From Terripilifer ovatus (GTDB taxonomy: Bacteria > Pseudomonadota > Alphaproteobacteria > Rhizobiales > Beijerinckiaceae): a stretch of DNA of 64,000 bases. This document shows positions 36,040-44,722 of this stretch, in pieces (the stretch's first letter is position 1; each line of letters starts with the position of its first letter). A model generated the notes under the pieces. That model was not told the DNA's origin and did no database searches. It worked only from the letters and a program-made list of their open reading frames with translations. A program made the translations under genes and the position numbers. Where the stretch lies: positions 60,508-124,507 of the forward strand of contig JARHVB010000029.1 in NCBI GenBank assembly GCA_029222685.1. Direction: 5' to 3'.

Positions 36040-36441
36040 TGCGGCTGTCGGAGCGGATTTCAGAAAAAGATAAAAACGGTTTTGAACTTGCGCGGCCCGG
36101 CCCCGGGGAAAGAATGGTTCGACCGCGAATTGGACGTCGTCCGCACCGCCGGCGCTGAACATATCAGCATCCGGATGTCAGCCAACCGCGAGCCTGACGA
36201 ACGAACGATTTCAAATCTGGTATCGACATTGACGAATGTAAAGACGCCCTTGCTCATTCACTGCGAAGGGGGCGCTGATCGCTCGGGCCTCGCCGCCGCG
36301 CTTTATGAACGCGCCGTCAAGCATCGTTCTACCACTGACGCGACCGCCCAATTGTCCTTTCGGTACGGGCATTTTCCGTGGCTCACAAGTCGGACAGGCG
36401 CGATGGATCGCGCGTTCGCACATTTCATTCAGGCCCATTAG
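36040..36441 (+). pseudogene. Fragment of a dual-specificity-type protein phosphatase
   Basis: The C-terminal part of a DSP/tyrosine phosphatase: KTVLNLRGPAPGKEWFDREL, the intact active-site loop LLIHCEGGADRSGLAAALYE (Cys-x5-Arg) and LSFRYGHFPWLTSRTGAMDR. It is a paralog of 44102-44722. The first part is lost or frame-shifted around 36063-36068. The open frame is fused to the RcnA fragment by recombination. The 35943-36040 stretch is not recognised. Confidence 0.7.
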
Positions 36442-36653
36442 CACTTTTTGAGGCATGCAGAGGCAAAGCGTGCCCGCCGAGTCGCTTTGCGGGGTCATAT
36501 CGGCTGACGCCTGACTGATCTGATGCCTCGAAGGCCCAGCAGACAGGCAGCTCCCCCTGCTCTGATACTTTCATGACCATCCATGTCAGAAACCCGCACG
36601 CAATTTATATGCTCCTTCGAACGCTCTCACCGGCGGCGCAACAAAGATGATAT

Positions 36654-37430
36654 TTACGCGCGCGACGGCTCCGATTTTGATTTCTGGCCGGGGCGTTGAG
36701 GGATCGCGAGGATGCAGATTGTCATGATCACGGCAAGAACAGCCGAGGCGGAGAAATCGCCGATGGCCAACCCCCCGGCCGTTGTAGGCTTGTCAAGCGA
36801 GTTGGCGATTGTCGCCCCCAGGGGCCGCGTCAGGATAAAGGCAGCCCAGAACAATCCAGTGTGCGAAACTTTCGTCGTGAAGTAGAGAAGAGAAATAATA
36901 ATTAGTGTGCCTGCGATGACCAGCGCGCTACCATTGTAGCCAAGCCCCGTACTGTCAGCCATCCAGTCCCCAAGGGCCGTGCCCAGCGTCTGAGAGAACA
37001 TGATGGTCGCCCAGTAAAACGCTTCGACTTTAGGGCCTGTAACCGTGTCCACCGAAATGGAGCCGCGTGACCGGTACCACAATCCCAGCGTCGTCATGAC
37101 CATTGTGAACAGCGACAGCGAACCGCCCAGATAGCCCAGGCCGAGCGAACGGTCGAGGAGGTCTGCAAGTGTCGTCCCGGCAAGCGTAGTCGCGGTAATC
37201 GCAGCCCAGTAAAGGAACGGTTGAAATCGCTTCGACCTGATCTGCGCGGTCACAGCGGCGACCAGAAATGTTGAAAATATCACGGTCCCGATCAGGTAGC
37301 CCCAGCCTAGTGTCAATGTGACAGCGTTGCCGCCGACTTCACCGAGTGTTGTCGCCAGCACCTTGATGACCCAGTATCCAAGCGTGATCGCTGGCACTTT
37401 GTTTTTTTGCTTGCTGACGACTCCAAGCAT
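36654..37430 (-). CDS. DUF347/COG4705 multi-spanning membrane protein, copy 1
   Basis: 258 residues, about eight membrane segments, made of internal DUF347 repeats seen as (G)ITLGYWVIKVLATTLGEVGG, KVEAFYWATIMFSQTLGTALGDW and LFWAAFILTRPLGATIANSLD. Each repeat has TTLG/QTLGTxxGD/RPLGAT turns. The family has no established function but is often next to metal efflux genes. It lies 198 bp after its paralog on the same strand. Confidence 0.8.
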   Translation of the reverse strand: MLGVVSKQKNKVPAITLGYWVIKVLATTLGEVGGNAVTLTLGWGYLIGTVIFSTFLVAAVTAQIRSKRFQPFLYWAAITATTLAGTTLADLLDRSLGLGYLGGSLSLFTMVMTTLGLWYRSRGSISVDTVTGPKVEAFYWATIMFSQTLGTALGDWMADSTGLGYNGSALVIAGTLIIISLLYFTTKVSHTGLFWAAFILTRPLGATIANSLDKPTTAGGLAIGDFSASAVLAVIMTICILAIPQRPGQKSKSEPSRA

Positions 37431-37628
37431 CGATTACCTCCAAAATAATATGCCAGTTCGCGAAATCTTGACGGGGCTCTCAGACATTCGGGAGCGGGAC
37501 CCCGTCGGCTGGTTGAGGCGGCGGCCCTGCGCTGGCCATGATCACAACAGGTATTGTCTGATGATCTTCAAGCGTTCCGCGCCGAGCCCGCGCGCCATCG
37601 AAGAGATCCTGGTCAGGATGCGGCAATA

Positions 37629-38387
37629 TCATGTGGCATGCCGGCCTGCGCGCTGCGGTATCACAATCAGGCACGCAAGAATGAACGCGGCAATCACGGC
37701 AGAGGCCAGCGGCCTGCTGAGGTTCAGGCCGCCGTCCGCCAGCGGCTTGTCAAGAAAATCACCGACCGTCGCGCCGAGCGGGCGGGTCAGAATGAACGCA
37801 GCCCAGAATAGCGTCACGCGCGATATGCTCGTGCGATAATACAGTGCGATAACGACAGCCAGACCCGCGGCGAAGACAAGCGCGCCGCCCTCATAGCCGA
37901 GGCCGCCCGTATCGGCCAGCCAGTCGCCCAGAGCCGTACCAAGTGTCTGCGAAAACGTAATCGCGCCCCAGTAAAAGGCTTCGACTTTGGGCGTCGATAC
38001 CGTGTTGACGGATACAGTCCCCTCCGACCAGTACCAGAGCCCGAGAACACCCCCGACGCACAGAAGAAGTAACGAGGACCCGCCGGCATAGCCGATCCCG
38101 AGCGACCGGTCCGCGAAGTCGGCCATCGTCGTGCCGAACGTGGTTGAGGCGACAATTGTCGCCCAGTACAAAAACGGGTGAAACCGCTTCGCAACGATCT
38201 GCGCCACCACGAAGCCGACGAGCAACACAGCGAACAACGCAGTGCCCGCGAGATAACCCCATTTCAATGTCATCGTGACAGTATCACCGCCGGTCTCACC
38301 GAGCGTCGTCGCCAGTATTTTGATGATCCAGAAGCCAAGCGTGACTTCCGGAACTTTGCTCAAAGCAAATTTCTGGTCAGGTGTCAT
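37629..38387 (-). CDS. DUF347/COG4705 multi-spanning membrane protein, copy 2
   Basis: 252 residues with the same repeat plan as its downstream neighbour (TLGFWIIKILATTLGETGGD; AITFSQTLGTALGDWLAD; FILTRPLGATVGDFLDKP). The tandem pair probably arose by duplication and may work together. It follows the PepSY gene on the same strand. No function is assigned. Confidence 0.8.
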   Translation of the reverse strand: MTPDQKFALSKVPEVTLGFWIIKILATTLGETGGDTVTMTLKWGYLAGTALFAVLLVGFVVAQIVAKRFHPFLYWATIVASTTFGTTMADFADRSLGIGYAGGSSLLLLCVGGVLGLWYWSEGTVSVNTVSTPKVEAFYWGAITFSQTLGTALGDWLADTGGLGYEGGALVFAAGLAVVIALYYRTSISRVTLFWAAFILTRPLGATVGDFLDKPLADGGLNLSRPLASAVIAAFILACLIVIPQRAGRHAT

Positions 38388-38466
38388 GTCTGAATTCCAT
38401 TATCCCGCGGACGGCCTGGCGCGTGCACGCACACGTCGAAGCCGCCCGCGTGTTTGTTGCGGCGAG

Positions 38467-38784
38467 TTAGTCCGGATGCGGGCCTTCCGTCTTGTTTTCC
38501 AGAACCTTGCCGGTAGCGGCATCGACTCCGACTTCCTGCGTGCGTGCGCCATTCTTGATGTCGAACGAATAGCGCAGCCCACTGCCCCCAGGTTCTCGCT
38601 CCAGTTCCTCGTCGGTAACCTTTCCAGGATGGGCTGCAAGCGCGATCTCGCGGGCCTGCGTCATGGTGACCTTCGCGTGCACCGCAAGTTTCTGGCCCGT
38701 ATAGGCCATTGCGGGGGCGCCGAGCGCCAGCAGGATACCTGCTGCGCCCAGCATGCCCCGGCGATAACGGTTTAATCCGATCAT
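38467..38784 (-). CDS. PepSY-domain secreted protein
   Basis: 105 residues from ATG 38784. Leader GMLGAAGILLALGAPAMA, then one PepSY domain (VTMTQAREIALAAHPGKVTDEELE; LRYSFDIKNGARTQEVGVDA; GKVLENKTEG). PepSY proteins bind or inhibit partners in the envelope and commonly accompany metal-sensing two-component systems, as here with the kinase and regulator just upstream. An in-frame start at 38796 is possible. Confidence 0.85.
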   Translation of the reverse strand: MIGLNRYRRGMLGAAGILLALGAPAMAYTGQKLAVHAKVTMTQAREIALAAHPGKVTDEELEREPGGSGLRYSFDIKNGARTQEVGVDAATGKVLENKTEGPHPD

Positions 38785-38907
38785 CTGTCTCTCCACTTCA
38801 TCACTTCCTGCGAACGGATCTGGGACGACCCGTTCTGGTGAAATAAAGCTTAGGCCCGAAGACTGAGGACAGAATGAGCAGCGAGAAAACCCCGAAAAAC
38901 AGCGTTG

Positions 38908-40218
38908 CTACGCCGGTAGCGTGACGCGGGCGATTGCGCCCGAGGGGCCGTCCGTACGATTTTCAACGGTTAGTATAAGGCCGTTGCGCTCGGCGATCCG
39001 CAGCGCGATCGCCAGGCCAAGGCCTGTACCTTCGATGTCCGGCGGCGCAGCGCGATAGAAGCGCTCGAATATGCGTGACGCGGCACCCGGCGGCAGACCG
39101 GGCCCGGTATCCGCTATATCGACAACGCCGCGCCCGTCGATATTAGTCAGGGCAACGTCCACCTGGCCCCCGGATGGGGTATATCGCACGGCGTTATCAA
39201 TCAGATTTGCGAACAGGACGCGTAGTTCCTCCGTCGAGCCCTGCAGTTTAGCTGGGACGTCAATCCGTGCCCCGAGATCGACACCTTTGTGCTCGGCCTG
39301 CACGACATGATCCCCAACGCAATCGAGCAGCAGGGGCCCCAGCTGAAACTGTTCGGTGGCCTGCACCCCGAGTTCGTCGAGGCTGGCCAGCCGCAGCAGC
39401 TGGCTGACGAGCGCGCTTGCGCGCTTCACACCCTGTGCAAGCGCCACCTTGCCAGCTTCAAGGTTCACTGCGCCCGATTCGTTATTGACTTTCAGGTTGT
39501 CGACCTGAATCTGCATTGCGGCCAGCGGCGTCCGGAGTTCGTGGGCTGCATCCGAAAGAAAGCGCTTCTGGACTTCGACGGCGGCACGCAGGCGCAGAAT
39601 CAGGCCGTTCATGCTTTCGACCAGAGGCAATACCTCGACCGGAATGCCTGTAAGTGGAATTGGCGCTGCCGCCAGGGCGCTACGGCTGGCGATATCCCTT
39701 GCCGCTGTATCCAGTCGTCCCAGCATCCGGTTCAGCGCCCAGCCGACGACAATCCAGGACATGGGTATGACAATCATGATTGGCGCTGCAGCGCCGATAG
39801 CGGCACTGCGCGCGAATTCCTGTCGGACCGTGTCGCGCTGCGCCACCTCCACCGTCCAGACATCGTTGCTGGTCGAATAGGTGCGCCAGCGTTCCCCGGC
39901 TAAGACGGCGTCCGCATACCCGGGCTTTGTGGGCCTGGTGATCCCGGCGCCGCGAGCCGTCGCGTGCTCTACGCGGCCGCGTTTCCAGATGACGACCGCG
40001 ATCTGATCTTCCGGATCCTGATCAATGGCCTGCGGCGCGTCGGCATCCCGAAGGCCCAGACCTACATTTAAAGCGACCTGACGAAGCTGCCCGTCAAGAA
40101 AGTCGGCTGCCTCGTTCCGCGCGAGTTTGTAGGCAATCAACATCGCGGTTGCGCCGACGACTGTCAGAAGGATCGTCGTTAGCATCAGAGCCGTGCGCCG
40201 CAGCGAAATCGTCTTCAT
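38908..40218 (-). CDS. Sensor histidine kinase, QseC/PmrB-like
   Basis: 436 residues. A first membrane segment (ALMLTTILLTVVGATAMLIA), a periplasmic loop with QAIDQDPEDQIAVVIWKRGR, a second membrane segment near IGAAAPIMIVIPMSWIVVGW, the HisKA His in RFLSDAAHELRTPLAAMQIQ, and HATPase motifs NLIDNAVRYTPSGG, DTGPGLPP and GTGLGLAIALRIAERNG. It overlaps the response regulator by 4 bp. The ligand is unknown; the PepSY partner suggests envelope or metal stress. Confidence 0.9.
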   Translation of the reverse strand: MKTISLRRTALMLTTILLTVVGATAMLIAYKLARNEAADFLDGQLRQVALNVGLGLRDADAPQAIDQDPEDQIAVVIWKRGRVEHATARGAGITRPTKPGYADAVLAGERWRTYSTSNDVWTVEVAQRDTVRQEFARSAAIGAAAPIMIVIPMSWIVVGWALNRMLGRLDTAARDIASRSALAAAPIPLTGIPVEVLPLVESMNGLILRLRAAVEVQKRFLSDAAHELRTPLAAMQIQVDNLKVNNESGAVNLEAGKVALAQGVKRASALVSQLLRLASLDELGVQATEQFQLGPLLLDCVGDHVVQAEHKGVDLGARIDVPAKLQGSTEELRVLFANLIDNAVRYTPSGGQVDVALTNIDGRGVVDIADTGPGLPPGAASRIFERFYRAAPPDIEGTGLGLAIALRIAERNGLILTVENRTDGPSGAIARVTLPA

Positions 40219-40874
40219 GATTTTGCCACCATCCATCCGGCGCCCCGCACGTTGAAGATGATCGCTTTCCCGAATTTACGCCGGATGGAATAAATCAGAG
40301 CATCAACAGCGTTGCTTTCGACTTCTTCGCCCCAGCCGTAGATGCGTCCCTCGACCTCCGAGCGCGACAGAATGCGCCCCGGTCGTTCCATCAACGCGTG
40401 CAGCAGGGCATACTCACGCGCGGGCAGGACCTGAACGATATCAGCATATGATAGCTCATGTGTTTCTGTATTGAGTTCGATCGCGCCAGCGACCAGCCGC
40501 GAGGTTGCGCTTCCCGCACGTCTGCGGAGCACCGCGCGCATTCTCGCAAGTAACTCACGCGTTTCGAATGGCTTCACGAGATAGTCATCCGCACCGAGAT
40601 CGAGTCCTGTCACGCGATGGTCGAGCCCGTCGCGGGCGGTGATAATTAACACCGGCACATCGATCCCCCGGTTTCGCACCGTCTTCAGCAGATCGAATCC
40701 TTCGGCATCGGGCAGTCCGAGATCGAGCAGAACGATCGCATGCCCGCCGTCAAGAAGCGCCGCTTCCGCCTCGCTGCCATGGCGCACCCAGTCCACGGAC
40801 ATACCTTCTTCCGCAAGCGTGCGGGACAGGCCCTCACCGATCATCAAATCATCTTCCAAAAGAAGTACGCGCAT
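40215..40874 (-). CDS. OmpR-family response regulator
   Basis: 219 residues: receiver (MRVLLLEDDLMIGEGLSRTL; phosphoacceptor D51 in IVLLDLGLPD; LVKPFETRELLARM) and winged-helix effector (VLPAREYALLHALMERPGRI; RSEVEGRIYGWGEEVESNAV; FNVRGAGWMV). First gene of a leftward operon with the kinase, and perhaps PepSY and the DUF347 genes. Confidence 0.9.
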   Translation of the reverse strand: MRVLLLEDDLMIGEGLSRTLAEEGMSVDWVRHGSEAEAALLDGGHAIVLLDLGLPDAEGFDLLKTVRNRGIDVPVLIITARDGLDHRVTGLDLGADDYLVKPFETRELLARMRAVLRRRAGSATSRLVAGAIELNTETHELSYADIVQVLPAREYALLHALMERPGRILSRSEVEGRIYGWGEEVESNAVDALIYSIRRKFGKAIIFNVRGAGWMVAKS

Positions 40875-41021
40875 TGGTGACTCGCCAGGATTATCGGCAA
40901 TTTGAATTCAGGAACAAGAAATGACTGAACAAAATCGTCACGCAGTCAGGCTCTGCGTGTCTGTCTTTCAAGCGGCGGCAGCATCCTGCATCATGGCTTT
41001 TCACAATCTTCTCCTGTTCGG

Positions 41022-42113
41022 TTACAATGCGCCTGCCGGTAGGGCCAGCCAGCCTTCGACGCCCATGTAAAGGCCGACGCCGATGATTAGAACGGCAGAG
41101 GCGTAGGGCGCTTTTCGCGCGAAGGATGAAAAGCCGCTCCAGCGCTTTTCGACATGGCGCATGCTGAGCGCGGCCAGCACCCCCGCTGAAACCATCGTGA
41201 CCGCGAGGCCGATGCTGAAGCAGAGCACCAGCAGGAAACCAAGGCTGAGTTGCTTGAGCTGGATGCAGAGGAGCAAAACCGTGATGGCTGCCGGGCAGGG
41301 AATCAGCCCGCCTGTGAGACCGAATATAACGATCTGCCCCGTCGTGACGGTGCGCCCCGCAAAGCGGCGGCGAATGTCGTCCGCGTGGGCACGTGCGTGC
41401 GCGTCATCCTCAGCACCGAGGTTCATATGGCCGTGATCATGCTCCGTATATTCTACGCCGTAGCTGTGCGTGTAACCGTCTTGAGCCAGATGAATTCTGG
41501 CTGTGAACGCGTGCGGTTCCGGGATCTCATCGACACTTTCAAGGAAACCGTTGCGATCGAGGAACTGAAAGACCTGCCGGGTGAGGTCCGGCCGGATTGT
41601 TTCAACAGTGACATTACCCGCGGCAAAATGCTCGCCGTGTTCGAACCGGATGCGCCAGCGCGGCGGTACGCTATCTTCAAACACCTCAAGGGCAACCGTG
41701 CCATGGGCGGTCTCAATGCGACCCATCTCCTCGCCATGATGGTGATGTTCATGCTCGCTTTCGGCATTCTGTTCACGCCACGTACGCCAGATCATCCACA
41801 GCGCGATACCAACGATGAGTACGGCTGATGCCATCTGCAGATAGGGCTCGGTCGCCTCGCTGCTCCAGTTCCGCCCGAAATACTGCCCGCCGAGAGCGAT
41901 GACCCAGACAACGGCGGTATGTGAAATCGTTGCCGACAGGCCCAGCAGTACCGCCTGCGAAACGGTGCCCCGGACCGCGATGATGAAGGCCGCCATCATC
42001 GTCTTGGAGTGACCGGGTTCCAGTCCGTGCAACGCCCCGAGAAGAATGGCGGAGGGTATGAACAGCCAGAGGTTCGTTGATCCCTGCTGCAGCATCTCGG
42101 TCATGGAATTCAC
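41022..42113 (-). CDS. rcnA: RcnA/NicO-family nickel-cobalt exporter
   Basis: 363-residue inner-membrane protein with six membrane segments. The first carries ILLGALHGLEPGHSKTMMAA, and two His-rich loops (ESEHEHHHHGEEMG; EHDHGHMNLGAEDDAHARAH) bind metal. The second half has FGLTGGLIPCPAAITVLLLC. It expels Ni2+ and Co2+ and is controlled by the RcnR gene 13 bp upstream. The long loop of about 100 residues between TM3 and TM4 is typical. Confidence 0.9.
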   Translation of the reverse strand: MNSMTEMLQQGSTNLWLFIPSAILLGALHGLEPGHSKTMMAAFIIAVRGTVSQAVLLGLSATISHTAVVWVIALGGQYFGRNWSSEATEPYLQMASAVLIVGIALWMIWRTWREQNAESEHEHHHHGEEMGRIETAHGTVALEVFEDSVPPRWRIRFEHGEHFAAGNVTVETIRPDLTRQVFQFLDRNGFLESVDEIPEPHAFTARIHLAQDGYTHSYGVEYTEHDHGHMNLGAEDDAHARAHADDIRRRFAGRTVTTGQIVIFGLTGGLIPCPAAITVLLLCIQLKQLSLGFLLVLCFSIGLAVTMVSAGVLAALSMRHVEKRWSGFSSFARKAPYASAVLIIGVGLYMGVEGWLALPAGAL

Positions 42114-42126
42114 GGATTAAAACTTT

Positions 42127-42399
42127 CTATTTTATATAGGTTCTCAGCACCTCAATCAGTTCGGACGCGCCCAGTGCCTGAGGCGAATCCTCCTTGTCCG
42201 GATCGATGATGTGGTTGCGGATATGATCTTCCATGACCTCCGCGGTCAGCCCATTCACGGCACCGCGCATGGATGCGACCAGCATCAGAACGTCAGCGCA
42301 GCCAAGCTCTGCCTGCAGAGCCCGTTCCAACGCCTCCGCCTGGCCTTTGATACGGCGCACGCGGGCCACAAGCTTTGCCTTGTCTTTGATCGTATGCAT
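42127..42399 (-). CDS. rcnR: RcnR-type nickel/cobalt-responsive repressor
   Basis: 90 residues, all-helical CsoR family. The residues that bind Ni/Co in E. coli RcnR (His3, Cys35, His60, His64) are present here one position earlier: His2, Cys34, His59 and His63. That separates it from copper CsoR and formaldehyde FrmR. It represses itself and rcnA from the GC-rich operator at 42423-42440. The ATG 42399 lies 24 bp from that operator. Confidence 0.88.
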   Translation of the reverse strand: MHTIKDKAKLVARVRRIKGQAEALERALQAELGCADVLMLVASMRGAVNGLTAEVMEDHIRNHIIDPDKEDSPQALGASELIEVLRTYIK

Positions 42400-42422
42400 G
42401 GGGGTCCCTGATCTTCAATATA

Positions 42423-42440
42423 GGATAGGGGGGTATACTA
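42423..42440. promoter_or_regulatory. RcnR-type operator
   Basis: GGATAGGGGGGTATACTA contains a run of six G flanked by AT-rich ends, like the RcnR recognition element (G-tract with TA-containing inverted ends). It lies just upstream of the rcnR start. Confidence 0.65.
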
Positions 42441-42614
42441 GTCGAGCAAAACGTTCATAGCGACAGCCTTGTCAGCCTCGACCGGTGCCTCCTGGTCCGC
42501 GGAGTTACCGCGACCGAGGCTGTGCTCGCCCTTGGTCGCGAATGACTGCTATATTGGTTACATCACGCCAGCCGGCACAATGTTGGTCCTGCTTCGTCGA
42601 AAGACATTGATCCG

Positions 42615-42830
42615 TTGGTGAGTCTTGATGTCCCGGTCTCCTCGGCCGGCCCGGGCGCACCTCTTGTTCCGCTCGATTTTTCAAAACAGATCGGTAACAT
42701 CGTGATGCTCGATGCCGTGGGCGCTAACGGGATCTATTCCGCGCGGATTGTCTCGATTGCCGACCCGGTATTCACCGCCCTGTACATGGCCACCATTCTT
42801 AAGGTCCCACCAGGGGAGCAGCAGCAGTGA
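42615..42830 (+). CDS. Unrecognised short open frame, probably a gene fragment
   Basis: 71 codons from a TTG (GTG at 42618). The product (SLDVPVSSAGPGAPLVPLDF; SKQIGNIVMLDAVGANGIYS; ILKVPPGEQQQ) has normal composition but no family I know. A GTG overlaps its stop and opens a frame that runs into the ABC fragment at 42905. Possibly the tail of a lost gene. Confidence 0.3.
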   Translation: MVSLDVPVSSAGPGAPLVPLDFSKQIGNIVMLDAVGANGIYSARIVSIADPVFTALYMATILKVPPGEQQQ

Positions 42831-42904
42831 CGGGCTTCCTGCGCCGTGTTGTTTGTCAGGATTTTGTGAGGCGTTCCCGACGATCGTGGTCTGGCATCGC
42901 TTAT

Positions 42905-43085
42905 GCCGTCAGCATCACACTGCGCTCTGGCGGCAGCGAAAATGCAAGTGAAGCGCCAACCGGCCGCTTAGGGCCAGTCGAGCCAACGCGCTGCGGCCCC
43001 AGATCGACCGCCAGTCGCCAGCATCGGCCTTGGAAGGGGCTCGATAGAACCGTGCCCTAACGATCGAGAAGCCGCCGATAAGCTT
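42905..43085 (-). pseudogene. Remnant of the C-terminus of an FbpC-like ABC ATPase
   Basis: Minus-strand sequence matches the end of the ABC ATPase at 48326-49363: KLIGGFSIVR, then (after an internal loss of about 180 bp) the segment before SKADAGDWRSIWGRSA. It contains the 66-bp stretch also present at 48414-48479. It has no intact frame and no upstream gene. Confidence 0.7.
42986..43051 (+). repeat. 66-bp direct repeat, left copy
   Basis: Identical to 48414-48479 except for one base, in the same orientation. It lies inside the ABC ATPase remnant and brackets the 5.4-kb ChrB to ArsB-like segment together with the right copy. Confidence 0.8.
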
Positions 43086-43223
43086 AAATTCGCTTGGCTG
43101 GCGGCAGCACTTGCCCTGGCTGTAGGATGGCGGGCGTGGCGGCGGGAGCGCGCGGAAAGCCCTCTGCGCAACATCCCCCAAGGATGGCCCGCCGTCACGC
43201 CGGCCAGGTGTCGGTCAGGCTGG

Positions 43224-43790
43224 TTAGTCGGCTTTCGAGGACGGCGCTGCCGCGTTCTCTTCCTGGGCGGCGAACACATTATGCGCGTAGGCGTCCAGAA
43301 TGCCCTCGCACTTGGTCAGCCATTCTTGCGCCACCTGGGCGAGGGGAGCGGCATAAAAATCGTTCTTGCCGATTTTGGTGAACCAGGTCTTGAACTTGGC
43401 AACTTCCTGCTCGTTCTCTTCGAGCTCGGCATAGGTGAAGTGCTTCACCCGCGTCTCTTCGGCGATCTCTTTTTCAAACGCCTCGCACTTGCTGATCAGC
43501 TCCTTGTATTCCTCGTCGCGGTCGGCGTTGAAGCGGCGCACGATCTTGTCCTCTTCCCTCGGGTCGAGGCCGGCGGTGGTCATCAGCACCGCTTCGCCAT
43601 CCATTTCGGCGATTTCGTTCTCCAGCGTCTTGAGGCGACGCAGGTGGTCGTCCGACTTGGGCAGCAGGCACACGCCGCCCTGTATATAGACCGCGCCCAT
43701 ACCCTTCAGCTTGCGCCACACCGCGATACGCTTGCGCGCCGGCTCCGGCGGAACTTTATAGGTCAATAATAGCCATTCGAGTGTTTTCAT
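43224..43790 (-). CDS. chrB: ChrB N-terminal-domain chromate resistance protein
   Basis: 188 residues matching the N-terminal domain of ChrB (LEWLLLTYKVPPEPARKRIA; WRKLKGMGAVYIQGGVCLLP; NADRDEEYKELISKCEAFEK; FYAAPLAQVAQEWL). ChrB is a chromate-sensing regulator of chrA; this copy lacks the C-terminal half, as many relatives do. The only chrA in the window (18745-19390) is decayed, so ChrB may now control neighbouring genes or another chrA. It is divergent from the following cluster. Confidence 0.85.
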   Translation of the reverse strand: MKTLEWLLLTYKVPPEPARKRIAVWRKLKGMGAVYIQGGVCLLPKSDDHLRRLKTLENEIAEMDGEAVLMTTAGLDPREEDKIVRRFNADRDEEYKELISKCEAFEKEIAEETRVKHFTYAELEENEQEVAKFKTWFTKIGKNDFYAAPLAQVAQEWLTKCEGILDAYAHNVFAAQEENAAAPSSKAD

Positions 43791-43841
43791 GGAACTCCCT
43801 GCATGTTACCATCGTTACATCTAAAATCAACGGGCTGTATA

Positions 43842-44087
43842 ATGAGACCGGGACTTCCACACATTCTCAGGCTTCACTTGCCAGTGCCGGCCCTCGATGG
43901 CCAGCCCCGTGGCGACAGGGACGGCATTGGGGCCACGCCCCCCCGGCGTATCGTCCTTGGAATCGGCCCGATCTTCGCCGTAACCTGTCTCTTCATCAGC
44001 GAGGTTGATCTCGCGGCCTGTCCCGGCTGCAATTGGGTGCTGGGGGGCGGCATCTTCTTCGTGCTGGCGCGTACGCTTCCCCATTGA
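43842..44087 (+). CDS. Possible small membrane protein, weakly supported
   Basis: 81 codons from ATG 43842 with two hydrophobic stretches (IVLGIGPIFAVTCLFI; CNWVLGGGIFFVLA) and Cys residues (AACPGCNW). No ribosome site is evident and no family is recognised. It lies between divergent chrB and the phosphatase gene and could be a chance frame. Confidence 0.35.
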   Translation: MRPGLPHILRLHLPVPALDGQPRGDRDGIGATPPRRIVLGIGPIFAVTCLFISEVDLAACPGCNWVLGGGIFFVLARTLPH

Positions 44088-44101
44088 AAGTGCGATCCAT
44101 C

Positions 44102-44722
44102 ATGACACCGGCCTTTCGCAAGCCCAACCCCCTCTGGCGTCGTGCGGCCAAGACCATGGTTGGCGCCGCCATGGGTGTTGCCGCCGGGATGGCATTATGG
44201 GCGGGCTACCTCCAGCTTACCGGCAACATCCACGAGGTAGAGCCGGGTGTGCTCTATCGCTCGGCCCAGCTCGCGCCGGACCGCCTCGATTCAGTGATTC
44301 AGGGGCGTCACATCCGTACCGTGCTCAACCTGCGCGGCGCATTCCCCGGCAAACGCTGGTATGAGGCAGAAGCTGCCGCCGTCCGCGACGCCGGCGCCCA
44401 GTTCATCAGTCTGCCGATGTCGGCCAACACCCAGCCCGACGCCGCGCTGCTGGCGTCGCTCGTGCAGACGTTGCGCACGGCGCCTCGTCCGATCCTCATC
44501 CATGGCAATTCCGGTGCCGATCGCACCGGCCTGGCCTCCGCCCTGTTCGAGCTACTTGAGGAGGGCAAACCCGCGACCGAGGCTGATAACCAGCTGTCGT
44601 TCCGTTACGGGCACTTCCCGTGGCTGACCAGTCGCACCGGCGCCATGGATCGCACGTTTCGGCAGGTGGTCGAAACCAGCAAAGCCACTCTGAAAAGCTC
44701 TGCCGATGTCGAAGCCCAATAG
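44102..44722 (+). CDS. DSP-fold phosphatase homolog lacking the catalytic Cys
   Basis: 206 residues: membrane segment near the N-terminus (about 17-38, MVGAAMGVAAGMALWAGYLQ), then a dual-specificity phosphatase fold (NIHEVEPGVLYRSAQLAPDR; IRTVLNLRGAFPGKRWYEAE; SFRYGHFPWLTSRTGAMDR). The active-site loop reads IHGNSGADRTG: the nucleophilic Cys of HC-x5-R is Gly135, while the Arg is kept. The paralog fragment at 36040 retains HCEGGADR. It is therefore probably a pseudophosphatase that binds rather than hydrolyses phosphate. It overlaps the PAP2 gene by 17 bp. Confidence 0.8.
   Translation: MTPAFRKPNPLWRRAAKTMVGAAMGVAAGMALWAGYLQLTGNIHEVEPGVLYRSAQLAPDRLDSVIQGRHIRTVLNLRGAFPGKRWYEAEAAAVRDAGAQFISLPMSANTQPDAALLASLVQTLRTAPRPILIHGNSGADRTGLASALFELLEEGKPATEADNQLSFRYGHFPWLTSRTGAMDRTFRQVVETSKATLKSSADVEAQ

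Noticed and set aside
42827..43060. Plus-strand frame across the ABC remnant
   Set aside because: Most of it is antisense to the recognisable FbpC-like fragment. Only its first about 20 codons could belong to another gene.
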